Assembly: GCF_000413315.1 (NCBI RefSeq)
Contig: NZ_KE340298.1
Coordinates: 228,718-292,717, forward strand
Length of the DNA stretch: 64,000 nt
Source: Propionibacterium sp. oral taxon 192 str. F0372
GTDB lineage: Bacteria > Actinomycetota > Actinomycetes > Propionibacteriales > Propionibacteriaceae
Direction of reading: 5' to 3'
Shown: one piece after another, positions 15,374-25,177 of the stretch
Position numbering within the stretch: the first letter of the stretch is position 1
Layout: every line of letters starts with the position of its first letter
Notes under the pieces: model-generated
Seen by the model: the letters and a program-made list of their open reading frames with translations, nothing else
Databases searched by the model: none
Told to the model about the DNA's origin: nothing
Position numbers and translations under genes: made by a program

Positions 15374-16666
15374 ATGTCGAACGCTGACGCTCAGCCCACA
15401 GGTCCCGCATTCGCCCCACCGACCACGCCCAGTGGCCCAGTGAATGGACACGTCGGAGCCGCTCAGTTCATCGGCAACTCTTTCTCTTCCCCAGGCTCTG
15501 CGCCGTCCTCCGCCGCATCAGCCTCCTTGACCAAAACCCTGTCCAAGCGATCAAATCTGCGGGGTCGTACCGCGGGGTTGCTGGCCGCCGCGGTTCTGTC
15601 CGGTGCCCTGGGTGGTGGAGCCTCGGTATGGGGATACTCACAACTAACCGGAGCTTCATCGACGAGCACCACAACCCGCACGGAAATCGTGCAGGCATCG
15701 GGCACCACCACCGACTGGGCTACGGTGGCGAAGACCGCCACTCAAGCGGTTGTCTCCATCAATGTCTCGGGTAGCGATGGATCGAGTTCTCGGGGCTCGG
15801 GGGTGGTTATCGACTCGGCGGGGCATGTGGTGACCAACAACCACGTGATCTCTTCCTCAGGCACCGGCGCGGAGATTTCAGTGACCCTCGGCAATTCCTC
15901 CTACCGGGCAACGGTGGTGGGCACCGATCCCACGACGGATCTGGCGGTAATCAAGCTGGTTGATCCTCCGGCACAACTCCAAGTGATGGGATTCGCCGAT
16001 TCCGACTCCTTGGTCGTCGGTCAGGAGGTGATGGCTATCGGCAATCCTCTGGGACTGGATGACACGGTGACCACAGGCATCATCTCGGCATTGAATCGCC
16101 CGGTGACCACCGAGGCGGTATCTCCCGGTCAGGGCAGCTCCCGTTATCAGCAGCCCACCGCAACCTCCCAGGCCGTGGTGACCGCCGCGATCCAGACAAA
16201 TGCCGCGATCAATCCAGGCAACTCAGGCGGTGCCCTGGTGGATTCCTCCGGTCAGCTGGTAGGCATCACCTCTTCCATCGCGTCCCTATCGGATTCCTCG
16301 TCAAGTTCCGGCAACATCGGTCTGGGCTTCGCGATCCCGGCGAAGCAAGTGAAATACGTTACCGATCAGCTGATCGCCTCAGGCACCGTACAGCACGCGC
16401 AAATCGGGATCTCGGCACAAGACCAGAAGAGCACCGGTGCACTGGGAGCCGAGGTTACTCAGGTGACTTCCGGTTCTCCCGCCGAAAAAGCTGGGGTGCA
16501 AGTCGGCGACCTGGTCACCGCGGTGGACGGGAACGCGACCCCTTCCACCGAGTCCTTGGTAGCAATGGTGCGGGCCGGCGAAGTCGGCAAACCGATTACC
16601 CTGACCGTTCTGCGCAACGGCAAAGAGATCTCCATCGATGTGACCCCGGAGCAAGCCAGTCGCTGA
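15374..16666 (+). CDS. HtrA/DegP-type membrane-anchored serine protease with PDZ domain
   Basis: 430 residues. A proline/serine/alanine-rich cytoplasmic N-terminus (1-60), one membrane anchor (about 66-88), a trypsin-like domain (about 112-330) and one PDZ domain (about 350-425). The catalytic triad is visible as His157 in T-N-N-H-V-I, Asp189 in T-D-L-A-V-I and Ser284 in G-N-S-G-G-A. Enzymes of this type degrade or refold damaged envelope proteins; here the protease domain faces outside. ATG at 15374 has AAAGGA 6-7 nt upstream. Transcribed convergently to recO with only 4 bp between stops. Confidence 0.9.
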   Translation: MSNADAQPTGPAFAPPTTPSGPVNGHVGAAQFIGNSFSSPGSAPSSAASASLTKTLSKRSNLRGRTAGLLAAAVLSGALGGGASVWGYSQLTGASSTSTTTRTEIVQASGTTTDWATVAKTATQAVVSINVSGSDGSSSRGSGVVIDSAGHVVTNNHVISSSGTGAEISVTLGNSSYRATVVGTDPTTDLAVIKLVDPPAQLQVMGFADSDSLVVGQEVMAIGNPLGLDDTVTTGIISALNRPVTTEAVSPGQGSSRYQQPTATSQAVVTAAIQTNAAINPGNSGGALVDSSGQLVGITSSIASLSDSSSSSGNIGLGFAIPAKQVKYVTDQLIASGTVQHAQIGISAQDQKSTGALGAEVTQVTSGSPAEKAGVQVGDLVTAVDGNATPSTESLVAMVRAGEVGKPITLTVLRNGKEISIDVTPEQASR

Positions 16667-16670
16667 TTCT

Positions 16671-17408
16671 TCAATTCTCCACGAGATCCAAGGACCGCAA
16701 ACCATGGTCCAGGTGCCAAGAGGCAAATGCGGCCACTAGGCCGCTGACTTCACGCGCCGTCGCCTCAGGCACCGTGGTGGCTGCCCAGTCCCCCGAGATG
16801 AGTGCCGACAACAGTGCCCACCCACGGGGGCTGGGCAACACCGTGCGTGGCGGGCAGCATCCGGAACAGACCATGCCGCCCGCCTCGGGAGCGAAGCCGA
16901 CATGCGGGCCGGGCACCCCGCACCGAGCACAGGATTCCAGTGCCGGGGCGTAACCGGCGATCGCCATGGCGCGCAGCAGATAGGAGTCAAGGATCATCCG
17001 AGCTGGCCTGGGGCCTTCAGGTGTCCCCTCGCCCAGGGTGCGTAGCGCCCCCAACAACAACCGGTACTGGGATGGCGCGGGTTCCCTCTCCTCGCAGACA
17101 AGCCGGTCGGCGGTCTCCACCATCACTTCCCCCGCAGTGAAACACGCGTAGTCGACCCGCAGCGGCGCATCGTAAGCATGCAAGGTTTCAGCTTGGTTGA
17201 CGTAGTCGAGGGTTCGTCCAGTGGCAAACTGTGCATCGACGTGGGAGAAAGGCTCCAATCTGCCCCCGAACCGCGAGGATGTGCGTCGTATCCCGCGTGC
17301 AACGGCACGGACCTTGCCATGGTTACGGGTGAGCAGCGTGATGATCCGATCGGCCTCACCAAGCTTGTGGGTACGAAGCACCACTGCTTGGTCTCGGTAG
17401 GTCGGCAC
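16671..17408 (-). CDS. recO: DNA repair protein RecO
   Basis: About 245 residues. Loads RecA with RecR at gaps and anneals single strands. N-terminal OB fold ([22 protein letters not shown]), helical middle and a four-cysteine zinc site (C-A-R-C near residue 150 and C-S-G-C about 20 residues later). TTG at 17411 and GTG at 17408 are adjacent candidate starts and neither has a strong ribosome binding site; I use GTG. recO next to uppS is the usual actinobacterial order. Confidence 0.92.
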   Translation of the reverse strand: MPTYRDQAVVLRTHKLGEADRIITLLTRNHGKVRAVARGIRRTSSRFGGRLEPFSHVDAQFATGRTLDYVNQAETLHAYDAPLRVDYACFTAGEVMVETADRLVCEEREPAPSQYRLLLGALRTLGEGTPEGPRPARMILDSYLLRAMAIAGYAPALESCARCGVPGPHVGFAPEAGGMVCSGCCPPRTVLPSPRGWALLSALISGDWAATTVPEATAREVSGLVAAFASWHLDHGLRSLDLVEN

Positions 17409-17503
17409 CAAGCCATTGTCTCGCGTTCCCCGGCAGGTATGGGAGCAGACGGACAGCGTGTTGTACTGCCGTTAGTGAACGAATCTGCCGATACGCTCGT
17501 GGC

Positions 17504-18298
17504 ATGGATCCGCATCCCGTCAAACGCCTACCCACGCCGCATCCCAGTGGCGCCCGTCCGCCCAGGATTCCCACCGGGGAACTACCCAAGCATGTAGCCA
17601 TCGTGATGGATGGTAACGGACGATGGGCCAAACAACGCGGACTCCCCCGTACGAAGGGCCACGAGGCCGGAGAGGCCGTGCTCTTTGAGGTGATCGAAGG
17701 GGCCATCGAGATAGGCATCAAATATCTGTCCGTCTATGCCTTCTCCACCGAGAACTGGAAGCGTGATCCCACCGAGGTGAAATTCCTCATGGGATTTAAC
17801 CGCGATGTCATCCACCGGCGACGCGACGACCTGGATACCCTCGGGGTAAAGGTCCGCTGGGCGGGGCGTCGTCCCAGGCTGTGGGGCTCGGTGATCAGCG
17901 AATTAGAGACGGCCGAACGGCAAACTGCAGACAACGATGTCTTGACCATGCAGTTCTGCGTCAACTACGGAGGGCGAGCAGAGATCGTCGACGCAGTACG
18001 CGCGATCGCCACCGACGCCAAGCGCGGACGGATCAACCCCGAGAAGATCACCGAGGAGTCCTTCCGCAGATACCTGGACGAGCCCAGCATCCCGGATGTC
18101 GATCTGTTTGTGCGTTCCTCCGGGGAACAGCGCACCTCGAACTTTCTCATCTGGCAGTCGGCCTACGCGGAGTATGTCTTTCTGGACAAGCTCTGGCCGG
18201 ACTGGGACCGGCGAGACCTGTGGTCTGCGGTGGAGCGATACGTGAATCGTGACCGGCGTTTCGGCGGCGCGATTCCCAACCACATCCCGCCCATGTGA
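17504..18298 (+). CDS. uppS: Isoprenyl (cis-prenyl) diphosphate synthase UppS
   Basis: 264 residues. Condenses isopentenyl diphosphates into the long-chain lipid carrier for cell-wall synthesis. Conserved blocks are present in order: [12 protein letters not shown] with the catalytic Asp, G-H-E-A-G near residue 50, [10 protein letters not shown], and the C-terminal [16 protein letters not shown] and W-P-D-W segments. The start has TACGCT 6 nt upstream, suggesting a leaderless transcript. Divergent from recO. Confidence 0.93.
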   Translation: MDPHPVKRLPTPHPSGARPPRIPTGELPKHVAIVMDGNGRWAKQRGLPRTKGHEAGEAVLFEVIEGAIEIGIKYLSVYAFSTENWKRDPTEVKFLMGFNRDVIHRRRDDLDTLGVKVRWAGRRPRLWGSVISELETAERQTADNDVLTMQFCVNYGGRAEIVDAVRAIATDAKRGRINPEKITEESFRRYLDEPSIPDVDLFVRSSGEQRTSNFLIWQSAYAEYVFLDKLWPDWDRRDLWSAVERYVNRDRRFGGAIPNHIPPM

Positions 18299-18378
18299 TC
18301 AGGGACTGCCTTGAACCGACCCTTACCAAGGAGGATCTCAGCTAGCCAGGATGACCCCAGTGGCTCTAGGCTCAAAGC

Positions 18379-19359
18379 ATGGCCCGCCAAATGTCCACTC
18401 CCGTGATCCCGTTCCACCCGATCGGCCTGTCGGAGGTCTTCACGTCTTCCTTCGAGATCTATCGCCGTCGTCCCAAAACATTCATCGGCCTAGCCGTGCT
18501 ACCCGCAATCTTCTTCGCCGTAGTCTTCACGGTCCTGTTCGCCTTTGGCCTCGTCATGTTCATTCCGCTGATTGCTTCGATCGGGGCGTACGATACTGCG
18601 CCGTCGGTCAACACACCACTCGTGATCAGTTTCCTAGTAGGTTCCTTCATCGGGATCAACCTGTGCTGGGTGGTGAGCATCTGGTCGGTCCTGCTGCTCA
18701 GCGTCGCCACTGTCCAAGTCGATCGCGGCGGGGCTCCGACAATGGGGTCAGTGATGCGGGATGCCAAGGGAAGCTTCGCCCGCAGCGCAGGAGCGGTCGG
18801 CCTGATCATGATTATGGCCATCATCGGGTACGCGATCCTTGGGGCCATCGTGGCGCTGTCGATCTACCTTGAGAGCGGGTGGCCCATGGCCATCGCCGTT
18901 CTTCTCGTACTTGCCCTGTTTGGGCTGCAGTTCGTCTTCATCGCCCGTTTCGGATTGGTTGCCCAGGTGATGGCGATCGAATCATTGGGGCCGGTCAGCG
19001 CTCTGCAACGCAGTTGGCAGATCACTCGTGGACAGGGGCTTCGTGTCTTGGGCTATACCATAGCGGTGAGTCTGATCATTTCCGCAGCGAGCAGCATTAT
19101 CCAATTGCTCACCAACTTTATGACGAGCATTTCTTCAAACTTGGCGACCATCCAGACCCCGCCGTCGGCGACGGCGACACTGCAAAGTCAAATCGATCTC
19201 GCGGCAATCATACCGCTGATCGGGATCGTCGGCCTTGCAGTATTCATCAACTGCGCTTTCCAAGTGCTCATCATTCCGTTCCAGACCATCTTTACCACGA
19301 CCTTGTACACCGACGTCCGCCGTCGCTATGAAGGGATGAACGGAACCCCGAGCTTCTGA
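18379..19359 (+). CDS. Multi-span membrane protein, GPDPase membrane-domain-like
   Basis: 326 residues with about six membrane segments and no enzyme domain. The opening F-H-P-I-G-L-S-E-V-F-T-S-S-F-E-I-Y-R-R-R-P and the L-Q-R-S-W-Q-I-T-R-G segment resemble a family found N-terminal to some glycerophosphodiesterases and as stand-alone proteins in actinobacteria. Function unknown. TAGGCT lies 7 nt before the ATG, the pattern of a leaderless promoter. Confidence 0.6.
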   Translation: MARQMSTPVIPFHPIGLSEVFTSSFEIYRRRPKTFIGLAVLPAIFFAVVFTVLFAFGLVMFIPLIASIGAYDTAPSVNTPLVISFLVGSFIGINLCWVVSIWSVLLLSVATVQVDRGGAPTMGSVMRDAKGSFARSAGAVGLIMIMAIIGYAILGAIVALSIYLESGWPMAIAVLLVLALFGLQFVFIARFGLVAQVMAIESLGPVSALQRSWQITRGQGLRVLGYTIAVSLIISAASSIIQLLTNFMTSISSNLATIQTPPSATATLQSQIDLAAIIPLIGIVGLAVFINCAFQVLIIPFQTIFTTTLYTDVRRRYEGMNGTPSF

Positions 19360-19404
19360 TCCTCATGGGAAAGATGCGCGAGACACCATCGTGGCCGCGA
19401 CTCT

Positions 19405-19423
19405 CAGACCGATTGCCGGTCTG
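19405..19423. terminator. Hairpin between two convergent genes
   Basis: A perfect 7-bp stem CAGACCG/CGGTCTG with a 5-nt loop lies in the 70-bp gap between convergent genes, placed to end transcription from both sides. It lacks a clear T tract. Confidence 0.4.
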
Positions 19424-19429
19424 CAGCGG

Positions 19430-19954
19430 TCATTGCCCGGCGCGGTCCTGGGGCGGCTGGATCCACGTGGTACGAGTACCGGTCTCGGAGTCGTATGAGT
19501 CGGTCTCCTCGGCGGTTCCCGGGGTGATCTGCCGATTCGCCGGTAGCGCTGCGACCTGGGCATCCACCCAGGAATAGAAGTTCTCATCCACAACCGTGCC
19601 GAAGGAATCGGTTGCCTTGCCGACAGCCTTCCAGACCTTCTCCGCATGCTTGGATTCCATCGCGGACTCTAAGGCAAGCTGAGCTTCCTGTGCTTTGTCA
19701 GGGCGAACAAGAATGGTTCTCTCCCTCGGGCTACGGGTAGACAGGAATTTCTGGCGGCCCTCGCTCATGGCCAGAAAAGCGAAATAGAGAACGAACCATG
19801 TCCAACTCCCGCCCGAGAGTACCACGAAGACGAATAAAGGCAGCAGCATGCTGAGCCCCACGTTGAGTGGATTGCTGACCGCAGCAGCCAGTCCACGGTT
19901 GGGACGACGAAAGGTGATGGGGACCAAACTCTGCTTCGGGATATCGCTGCTCAT
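19430..19954 (-). CDS. Hypothetical small membrane protein
   Basis: 174 residues. Two adjacent hydrophobic segments (about 33-70) are followed by a hydrophilic helical region with E-A-Q-L-A-L-E-S-A-M-E-S-K and a short disordered tail. I do not recognise the family. ATG at 19954 has GAGGAGAA about 9 nt upstream; an in-frame ATG at 19999 would add 15 residues. It is a single gene, convergent with the membrane protein before it and divergent from the next one. Confidence 0.6.
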   Translation of the reverse strand: MSSDIPKQSLVPITFRRPNRGLAAAVSNPLNVGLSMLLPLFVFVVLSGGSWTWFVLYFAFLAMSEGRQKFLSTRSPRERTILVRPDKAQEAQLALESAMESKHAEKVWKAVGKATDSFGTVVDENFYSWVDAQVAALPANRQITPGTAEETDSYDSETGTRTTWIQPPQDRAGQ

Positions 19955-20214
19955 GTCCAAAGCTTCTCCTCGACCTGATCGATCAGCTCCGTTGGGCACT
20001 TCATGTTGGTGCCCAGTATGGTCAAATCTTAGGCGATTCGATACCCGCCGACACCGTGATCCCCACCCGTCCTCCTGTCACGCATCCGGGCTGCGATGAG
20101 ATGGGGGAAGACATCAGACCGCGTCCAGTCTGCATGGTCAGAGCACGAACTCGGAGGGCCCACGATTCCCACTGCCATTAGAGTTGACGATGACTCGACC
20201 AGACGAGGAGATCC

Positions 20215-21366
20215 ATGAGCATGTCCAATACCCCGCAGTCCTCCCAGCCGACAGGACAAGCGGTTCCACTGCAGGCCCCGGACTTCAGGCCCCAGGGCAG
20301 CACTCCGCAGTGGGGACAACCCATACCGGGCCAGGCAACCCAGCAAGTCAACGGCTCCTGGGGGTACCAGCCCGAGGCGAGAAAGCCGAGCAAGAAACCA
20401 CTGTTCATCATCGGCGGTGTCGTTCTGGTCCTCATCATCGCCGCCATCGCGAGCATTCTCGTCGTCACCAGCGCTAAGAAGTCGAAGGCGCAGGCTGCAG
20501 CCGATGCGGTGAAGGAATACCTGACTGCGGTCTCCGAGGGCAGGGCGAATGATGCCACCTCAAAGCTCAATCTAAGTGGCGCGGATACCTCGCTGCTAAC
20601 CGATGAAGTCCTGAATCGCTCCAAGCAATTGGCACCGATCACTGACATAGTCACCACCGTGCCCGAACTGGAGAACGAGTACACCGTCGATGTCCCGGTC
20701 AGCTACAAGATCGGGGGCACCATGGTGAGCACGGAGTTGAGCGTGGATATCTCGGAAGGTGCGAAGATCGCCTCGAGCCTCGGTGAGATCAATCTCAAAG
20801 CCGTGTCGGCTCTGCAGCCCACCTTGAACGGAGCCACCCCGGCCACCGAGGAGCCTCTCCTGTTCCCCGGCACCTACGAGGTCGCTCTCAATTCCCCATA
20901 CTTGCAAACGGCCCAACCGACTCTCACAGTCGAGGACTCCACTACCTACCTCGGGGAGAGTGATCTGGACCTCCGGCCGACCGAAGAGGCTGTGAGAACC
21001 TTCCGTGACAAGGTGAAGGGCGACATCGAAGCCTGCGTGGCCTCCAAGGCCATCGACCCAGGATGTGGGGCGGCACTGCCAAATAATCTCGACAATGGTG
21101 AGGCACTCATTGACGGGTCGATCATACGGAAACTCTCCGCCGAAGCCCACGCGAAACTGGACGTTCTCGCCCCGACGCCAGACCTGTCAAACCCCACTAC
21201 CCTGAGCGTGTTGAGCAGTGAACTCGGCACAATGGAACTCGAAGCGAACATCCAGACTTCCAGTGGCGTCCAGCACGGAACCCTCGTCGGCAACGGTCGC
21301 GGCTTCAATTTCGGCAGACCAGTTCTCAATCTGCTGGATCCCGAGCTCAAGGTCACCTGGAAATGA
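20215..21366 (+). CDS. Hypothetical single-span, probably surface-exposed protein
   Basis: 383 residues. Residues 1-60 are Gln/Pro-rich and disordered, a basic stretch E-A-R-K-P-S-K-K-P precedes one membrane segment (about 62-84), and the remaining 300 residues are a polar domain presumably outside the cell. The start of that domain (A-D-A-V-K-E-Y-L-T-A-V-S-E-G-R-A-N-D-A) resembles DUF4878/NTF2-like lumazine-type helices seen in other actinobacterial surface proteins, and two cysteines near residue 275-285 could form a disulfide. Function unknown. GAGGAG precedes the ATG by 4 nt. Confidence 0.65.
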   Translation: MSMSNTPQSSQPTGQAVPLQAPDFRPQGSTPQWGQPIPGQATQQVNGSWGYQPEARKPSKKPLFIIGGVVLVLIIAAIASILVVTSAKKSKAQAAADAVKEYLTAVSEGRANDATSKLNLSGADTSLLTDEVLNRSKQLAPITDIVTTVPELENEYTVDVPVSYKIGGTMVSTELSVDISEGAKIASSLGEINLKAVSALQPTLNGATPATEEPLLFPGTYEVALNSPYLQTAQPTLTVEDSTTYLGESDLDLRPTEEAVRTFRDKVKGDIEACVASKAIDPGCGAALPNNLDNGEALIDGSIIRKLSAEAHAKLDVLAPTPDLSNPTTLSVLSSELGTMELEANIQTSSGVQHGTLVGNGRGFNFGRPVLNLLDPELKVTWK

Positions 21367-21840
21367 GGCTATCCCAAGCACCAGCAACACCACATTACCG
21401 TATCCTGGTTTCCCGACCACTGCGTTTCGCTGCCGACGGAACTTCTTTTTCTCTCCGAGAGACAGCACTGGATTCACGACTGCTGATAGTTCAATGAAAA
21501 TTTCAATCTTTAACACGCAAAGCACGTGATCCCACCTCGGCCACCATCGTCCACGCTGATGGCATCGTCACCACCCGTTGCTCGCAAGGTGCTCACCACC
21601 GCACGGATCCTCATGGACCTCTACTTAGCTCTGAGCATTCATCGACGAGGTTTTCAGTCTCAAATCCGCTATCTCGGCGCAGATGCTTGGACTCGCAGCA
21701 GCAAGTCTGCCCGAGTTTCCTGGGTACCGTCCAGGGCCCGTTCGCGGGTCTGCTCAGGTTCTTCGCCAATCCAGTGAGCAACGTATTGCTCATGCTGACG
21801 ATATTGGTCATAGATGGCAACAGGCTGCCCTGCGGACGCT
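21367..21840. other. Non-coding stretch before the purine operon
   Basis: About 475 bp without a credible gene. Open frames here lack ribosome binding sites and family resemblance. It should hold the promoter for the structured leader that follows; TTGGTC/ATAGAT-like elements occur near 21805-21820, but I cannot define the promoter. Confidence 0.4.
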
Positions 21841-21847
21841 GGTCGGT

Positions 21848-21943
21848 ACTAGGGTTCAGATGCCGTCGGTCACCCGACCGCGCATGGTGTGTCACCAGGA
21901 CCCCAACCCAGTTCGGCTGGGCACCTACGTCAACGCAGGAGAC
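21848..21943 (+). promoter_or_regulatory. Structured RNA leader, ykkC-like 5' motif, class unassigned
   Basis: Begins ACTAGGGTTC, the hallmark opening of ykkC-superfamily riboswitches. A long hairpin follows (ATGC 21860-21863 with GCAT 21882-21885, and GTCGG 21865-21869 with CCGAC 21874-21878), then TGGTG/CACCA (21885-21889 with 21893-21897) and CCCAG/CTGGG with a TTCGG loop (21907-21911 with 21917-21921). GGGTT (21852-21856) can instead pair with AACCC (21905-21909), giving two exclusive folds. It ends in CAGGAGA, which includes the ribosome binding site, so control of translation is plausible. The downstream 3' ykkC core is only partly recognisable, so the ligand class is open. Confidence 0.4.
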
Positions 21944-21947
21944 AGAG

Positions 21948-23366
21948 ATGTCAGGTCCCATCGAGGCTTCCTCGGCCCTCGAACAACGAGGAATCGACCT
22001 CGTACCCCCGTCTCAACGCTACGGATCACCCTCCGGATTGTTCTTCTTGTGGGCAGGCACGACGACGAACATCTTCACGGTTTCCTATGGCGCCTTACTA
22101 GTACTCACCTTCGGGCTGTCCTTTGGGCAGGCGATAGCTGCGATCGTGGTAGGCAACCTCATCGCCTATCCCCTGCTGGGGCTCACTTCCGTGCAGGGCC
22201 CGACCACGGGAACCACCACCATCACGATCTCCCGGTCGGCCTTCGGCCCGAATGGGGCGCGTATGAACGGCGTCTTGTCCTGGCTCATGTGTCTCGGTTT
22301 CGAAGCCGGTGGCCTAGTATTGGTCTACTACGCTGTTGAATCTTTGTTCGCCCTGGCCGGGGTGGACTTGTCGGGAGTCACCCGAATCGTGACCATTCTC
22401 CTACTCGGCTTGGTACAAATGGTCCTTCCGCTGGTCGGTCACGCCTTCCTGATGCGCATCCAAACGGTACTGACCGTTATCTTCGCACTCGCCTTCGTGA
22501 TGCTGGCAATCCTGGTGGTTCCCAAGACCCAGGTCACAGCATCTACCGCCCAGTCCGACGTGATGACCATGGTCTCGGCGATCTCCCTGGTGGTCGTGTC
22601 CGGAGGCTTGTCTTGGGCACCTTCGGGCGCAAATTTCTCCCGCTATCTGCCGTCTGATTCGAAGCCCGTCGCAGTCGGGTTCTGGGCCGGGGCAGGTGGC
22701 CTGGTTCCCTACCTGCTCCTGCAAACACTGGGAGCCGCAATGGCCACGGTGGTTGTGGGCGATGAGGTGGATCTGACCAATCCGTTGGCTGTGCCGGCCG
22801 TGCTGCCCTCAGCCTTCTCGCTCCCATTCCTGTTACTAGTGGCCCTCGGGCTGATGGCTCAGAACTCGACCAACCTGTACTCGTCGGGACTGAACCTGCA
22901 AACGGCCGGGGTCAATGCCCCACGAATCATGATCGTGGTCATCGACTCGATCCTGTGCGTGATCGTCACCATCGTCGCCGTATGGCAGTCCAGCTTCTAC
23001 ACCTTGCTGAATGCCTTCGTCGGGTCCATGTCAATCTGGCTCGCCCCATGGGTCACCGTCTACCTCATTGACTGGTGGCGTCGTCGCGGCAGGTACGACC
23101 TGGCCGGGCTCGCCAACGAGCATGGTGGACCGTACTGGGGGCGCAACGGTATCCATTGGCCGGGGATGGGCGCCTTTTTGGCCGGGGTGTTGGCAGCCGC
23201 CCTGTTCGCCAACACCGGCTACTTTGTCGGCCCTCTCACCGCATTGTTGTCTCCCGCAGAACCTGCGCACTCCCCCGATCTGGCCATCATCATGGGAATG
23301 GTCGTCGCCGGGGTGGTCTATCTCACATCCAGCCGCACCGGCACCGCAACGGTGCCCACTAACTGA
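21948..23366 (+). CDS. NCS1-family nucleobase:cation symporter (cytosine/purine permease type)
   Basis: 472 residues, about 12 membrane spans. Typical NCS1 features are the N-terminal G-I-D-L-V-P-P-S-Q-R-Y-G before helix 1, F-F-L-W-A-G-T-T-T-N in helix 1, the Gly/Pro-rich G-P-T-T-G-T-T-T-I-T-I-S-R-S-A-F-G in helix 3 and S-T-N-L-Y-S-S-G-L-N-L in helix 8. It imports a nucleobase with sodium or protons. ATG at 21948 has AGGAG 6 nt upstream, inside the structured leader. With the two deaminases downstream, a purine substrate, adenine or a derivative, is the best inference. Confidence 0.85.
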   Translation: MSGPIEASSALEQRGIDLVPPSQRYGSPSGLFFLWAGTTTNIFTVSYGALLVLTFGLSFGQAIAAIVVGNLIAYPLLGLTSVQGPTTGTTTITISRSAFGPNGARMNGVLSWLMCLGFEAGGLVLVYYAVESLFALAGVDLSGVTRIVTILLLGLVQMVLPLVGHAFLMRIQTVLTVIFALAFVMLAILVVPKTQVTASTAQSDVMTMVSAISLVVVSGGLSWAPSGANFSRYLPSDSKPVAVGFWAGAGGLVPYLLLQTLGAAMATVVVGDEVDLTNPLAVPAVLPSAFSLPFLLLVALGLMAQNSTNLYSSGLNLQTAGVNAPRIMIVVIDSILCVIVTIVAVWQSSFYTLLNAFVGSMSIWLAPWVTVYLIDWWRRRGRYDLAGLANEHGGPYWGRNGIHWPGMGAFLAGVLAAALFANTGYFVGPLTALLSPAEPAHSPDLAIIMGMVVAGVVYLTSSRTGTATVPTN

Positions 23367-23379
23367 GTCAGGAACGATC

Positions 23380-25149
23380 ATGCCTAATCGCCATGTCCTG
23401 GACGTCGCCTACGGCCGCGCCCACGCAGATGTCATCATCGACAACGGTCAACTGGTCAACGTCATCACCGGAGAGGTCTACCCCGCTGCCATTGCCATCG
23501 CCGACGGGCTCATCGCCAAGGTCGGCGATGTGGAAGCCCAACGTGGCCCCGACACCAAGATCATCGACGCAGCAGGACGATTCATGACCCCCGGCCTCAT
23601 CGACGGGCACCTGCATCTCGAGTGTTCGAAGCTATCGGTCACCATGTTCTCCGACCTTGTCTCGCGCTACGGCACCACATCGGTGGTCTCCTCTCTCGAC
23701 CAGACCTTGGTCGTGGCTGGCATCGAAGGCGTCAAAGCAGCCCTCGCAGAGACCATCGACGGTCCGATGCGCATCTGGTGGGGAGCTCCCGCAAAGGCCC
23801 CCTACACCGTTCCCGAGACCAATGTCGGACATCGATTCGCCATCGCAGAACATCAGATCGCCCAGACCATGCCCGAATGCGTCGGCATCTGGGAAACAGT
23901 CCAGGAGATGATCGAGTACGGTGACGAGGAGGTCCTCGGGGCCCTCGACATGGCCAAACACAACCGTCACCAAGCCTTCGGTTGTGCCCCGTTGTCCGAT
24001 GCCCGCCGCATCCCCGGGCAGGCCGTCGCCGGAATCATGCTGGACCATGAGTCGTACTCCCCCGAGGAGGAACTGGAGAAACTGCGCAACGGCATCAGCA
24101 TCCTCATCCGGGAATCTGTCGGCGCCCCAATGCTGCGCGACAACATCAAACTGGTCACCGAGATGGGTGCTCCCACCCACCGCATCGGTTTCGTCACCGA
24201 CGATGTCTCAGCCTCGGATGTGCTTGGGCGTGGTCACCTCGACTACGTGATCCGCCTAGCGGTCGAACAGGGGGTGCCTGCCATGGATGCCATCCAGATG
24301 GCCACTGTGAACACCGCCCGCATGTTCCGCCTCGATCACCTGATCGGTTGCATCGCACCTGGTCGGTACGCAGACATCATCTTCACCGACTCTTTGGAGA
24401 ATTTCCGGGCACAGACCGTCATCACCGGCGGACGCGTGGTAGCCCACGACAACAAATCACTGGTTACCCCGGCTCCCCCACAGCGTCCGGCCATCATGTC
24501 GAATACCTTCGCTGGCCTTGCCAAGGTCGATCCCGAACGGATCAAGGTCACCGCCCAAGGCACTAAAGCCCTAGTCCAAACCATCGTCTTGTCCAAGGAC
24601 GTCGTCTTCCACCGGCCCGGCGAGCAGGTCACCCTTGATGTCATTGACGGTATCGTCCAGCCCTCGATAGAAAAGGACACCATCATGGTGGCCGTCGCCG
24701 AGCGCTATGGAAAAACTGACCACCTGCCGGTGGCCTTCATCAAAGGGTTCGGGTTGAAGACCGGGGCCATCGCCACCTCAAATGCCCCCGATGACAACAA
24801 CATCGTCGTAGCCGGCACCAATGCCACCGACATGGCAGCGGCCATCAACGCGGTCGCAGCCCAAGATGGTGGACTGGTGGTGGTCAAGGATGGCACGGTG
24901 ATCGCATCCCTACCGCTACCGGTGTGCGGAATCGTCGCCGATCTGACAGCCGAACAGATGGAGGCTGCCGAAAAGGTCATGGACGAGGCTGCACGCACCG
25001 AGCTGGGATCCACCCTGGATTCCCCCTTTACCCAGCTGATGTTCCTGCTCATCACCTCCATACCAGAATGGGCGATCACCGACCTCGGTCTCATCGACTG
25101 CGTGAACTTCGTCGTCACCCCGCCCGTTATCTCCAGCACCATTGACTGA
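23380..25149 (+). CDS. Adenine deaminase-type amidohydrolase
   Basis: 589 residues. Adenine deaminase family: an N-terminal beta domain (A-D-V-I-I-D-N-G-Q-L-V-N-V), the metal-binding D-G-H-L-H-L-E in F-M-T-P-G-L-I-D-G-H, S-D-A-R-R and L-D-H-E-S in the barrel, and T-D-D-V-S-A-S-D with the late metal Asp; residues 430-589 match the extra C-terminal domain of Ade enzymes. It would convert adenine to hypoxanthine with release of ammonia. Several active-site surroundings differ from classic Ade (C-S-K where most have S-S, and C-A-P-L-S-D in place of the usual G-H-A-P stretch), so a modified adenine or other aminopurine is possible. The ATG at 23380 has AGGA 5-6 nt upstream. Confidence 0.8.
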   Translation: MPNRHVLDVAYGRAHADVIIDNGQLVNVITGEVYPAAIAIADGLIAKVGDVEAQRGPDTKIIDAAGRFMTPGLIDGHLHLECSKLSVTMFSDLVSRYGTTSVVSSLDQTLVVAGIEGVKAALAETIDGPMRIWWGAPAKAPYTVPETNVGHRFAIAEHQIAQTMPECVGIWETVQEMIEYGDEEVLGALDMAKHNRHQAFGCAPLSDARRIPGQAVAGIMLDHESYSPEEELEKLRNGISILIRESVGAPMLRDNIKLVTEMGAPTHRIGFVTDDVSASDVLGRGHLDYVIRLAVEQGVPAMDAIQMATVNTARMFRLDHLIGCIAPGRYADIIFTDSLENFRAQTVITGGRVVAHDNKSLVTPAPPQRPAIMSNTFAGLAKVDPERIKVTAQGTKALVQTIVLSKDVVFHRPGEQVTLDVIDGIVQPSIEKDTIMVAVAERYGKTDHLPVAFIKGFGLKTGAIATSNAPDDNNIVVAGTNATDMAAAINAVAAQDGGLVVVKDGTVIASLPLPVCGIVADLTAEQMEAAEKVMDEAARTELGSTLDSPFTQLMFLLITSIPEWAITDLGLIDCVNFVVTPPVISSTID

Positions 25150-25177
25150 CCGAATTCGATAGACCAAGGAGGAACCC

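Noticed and set aside
21611..21961. Small minus-strand gene in the 21.4-21.9 kb gap
   Set aside because: No ribosome binding site or family resemblance, and it overlaps the structured leader of the permease gene.
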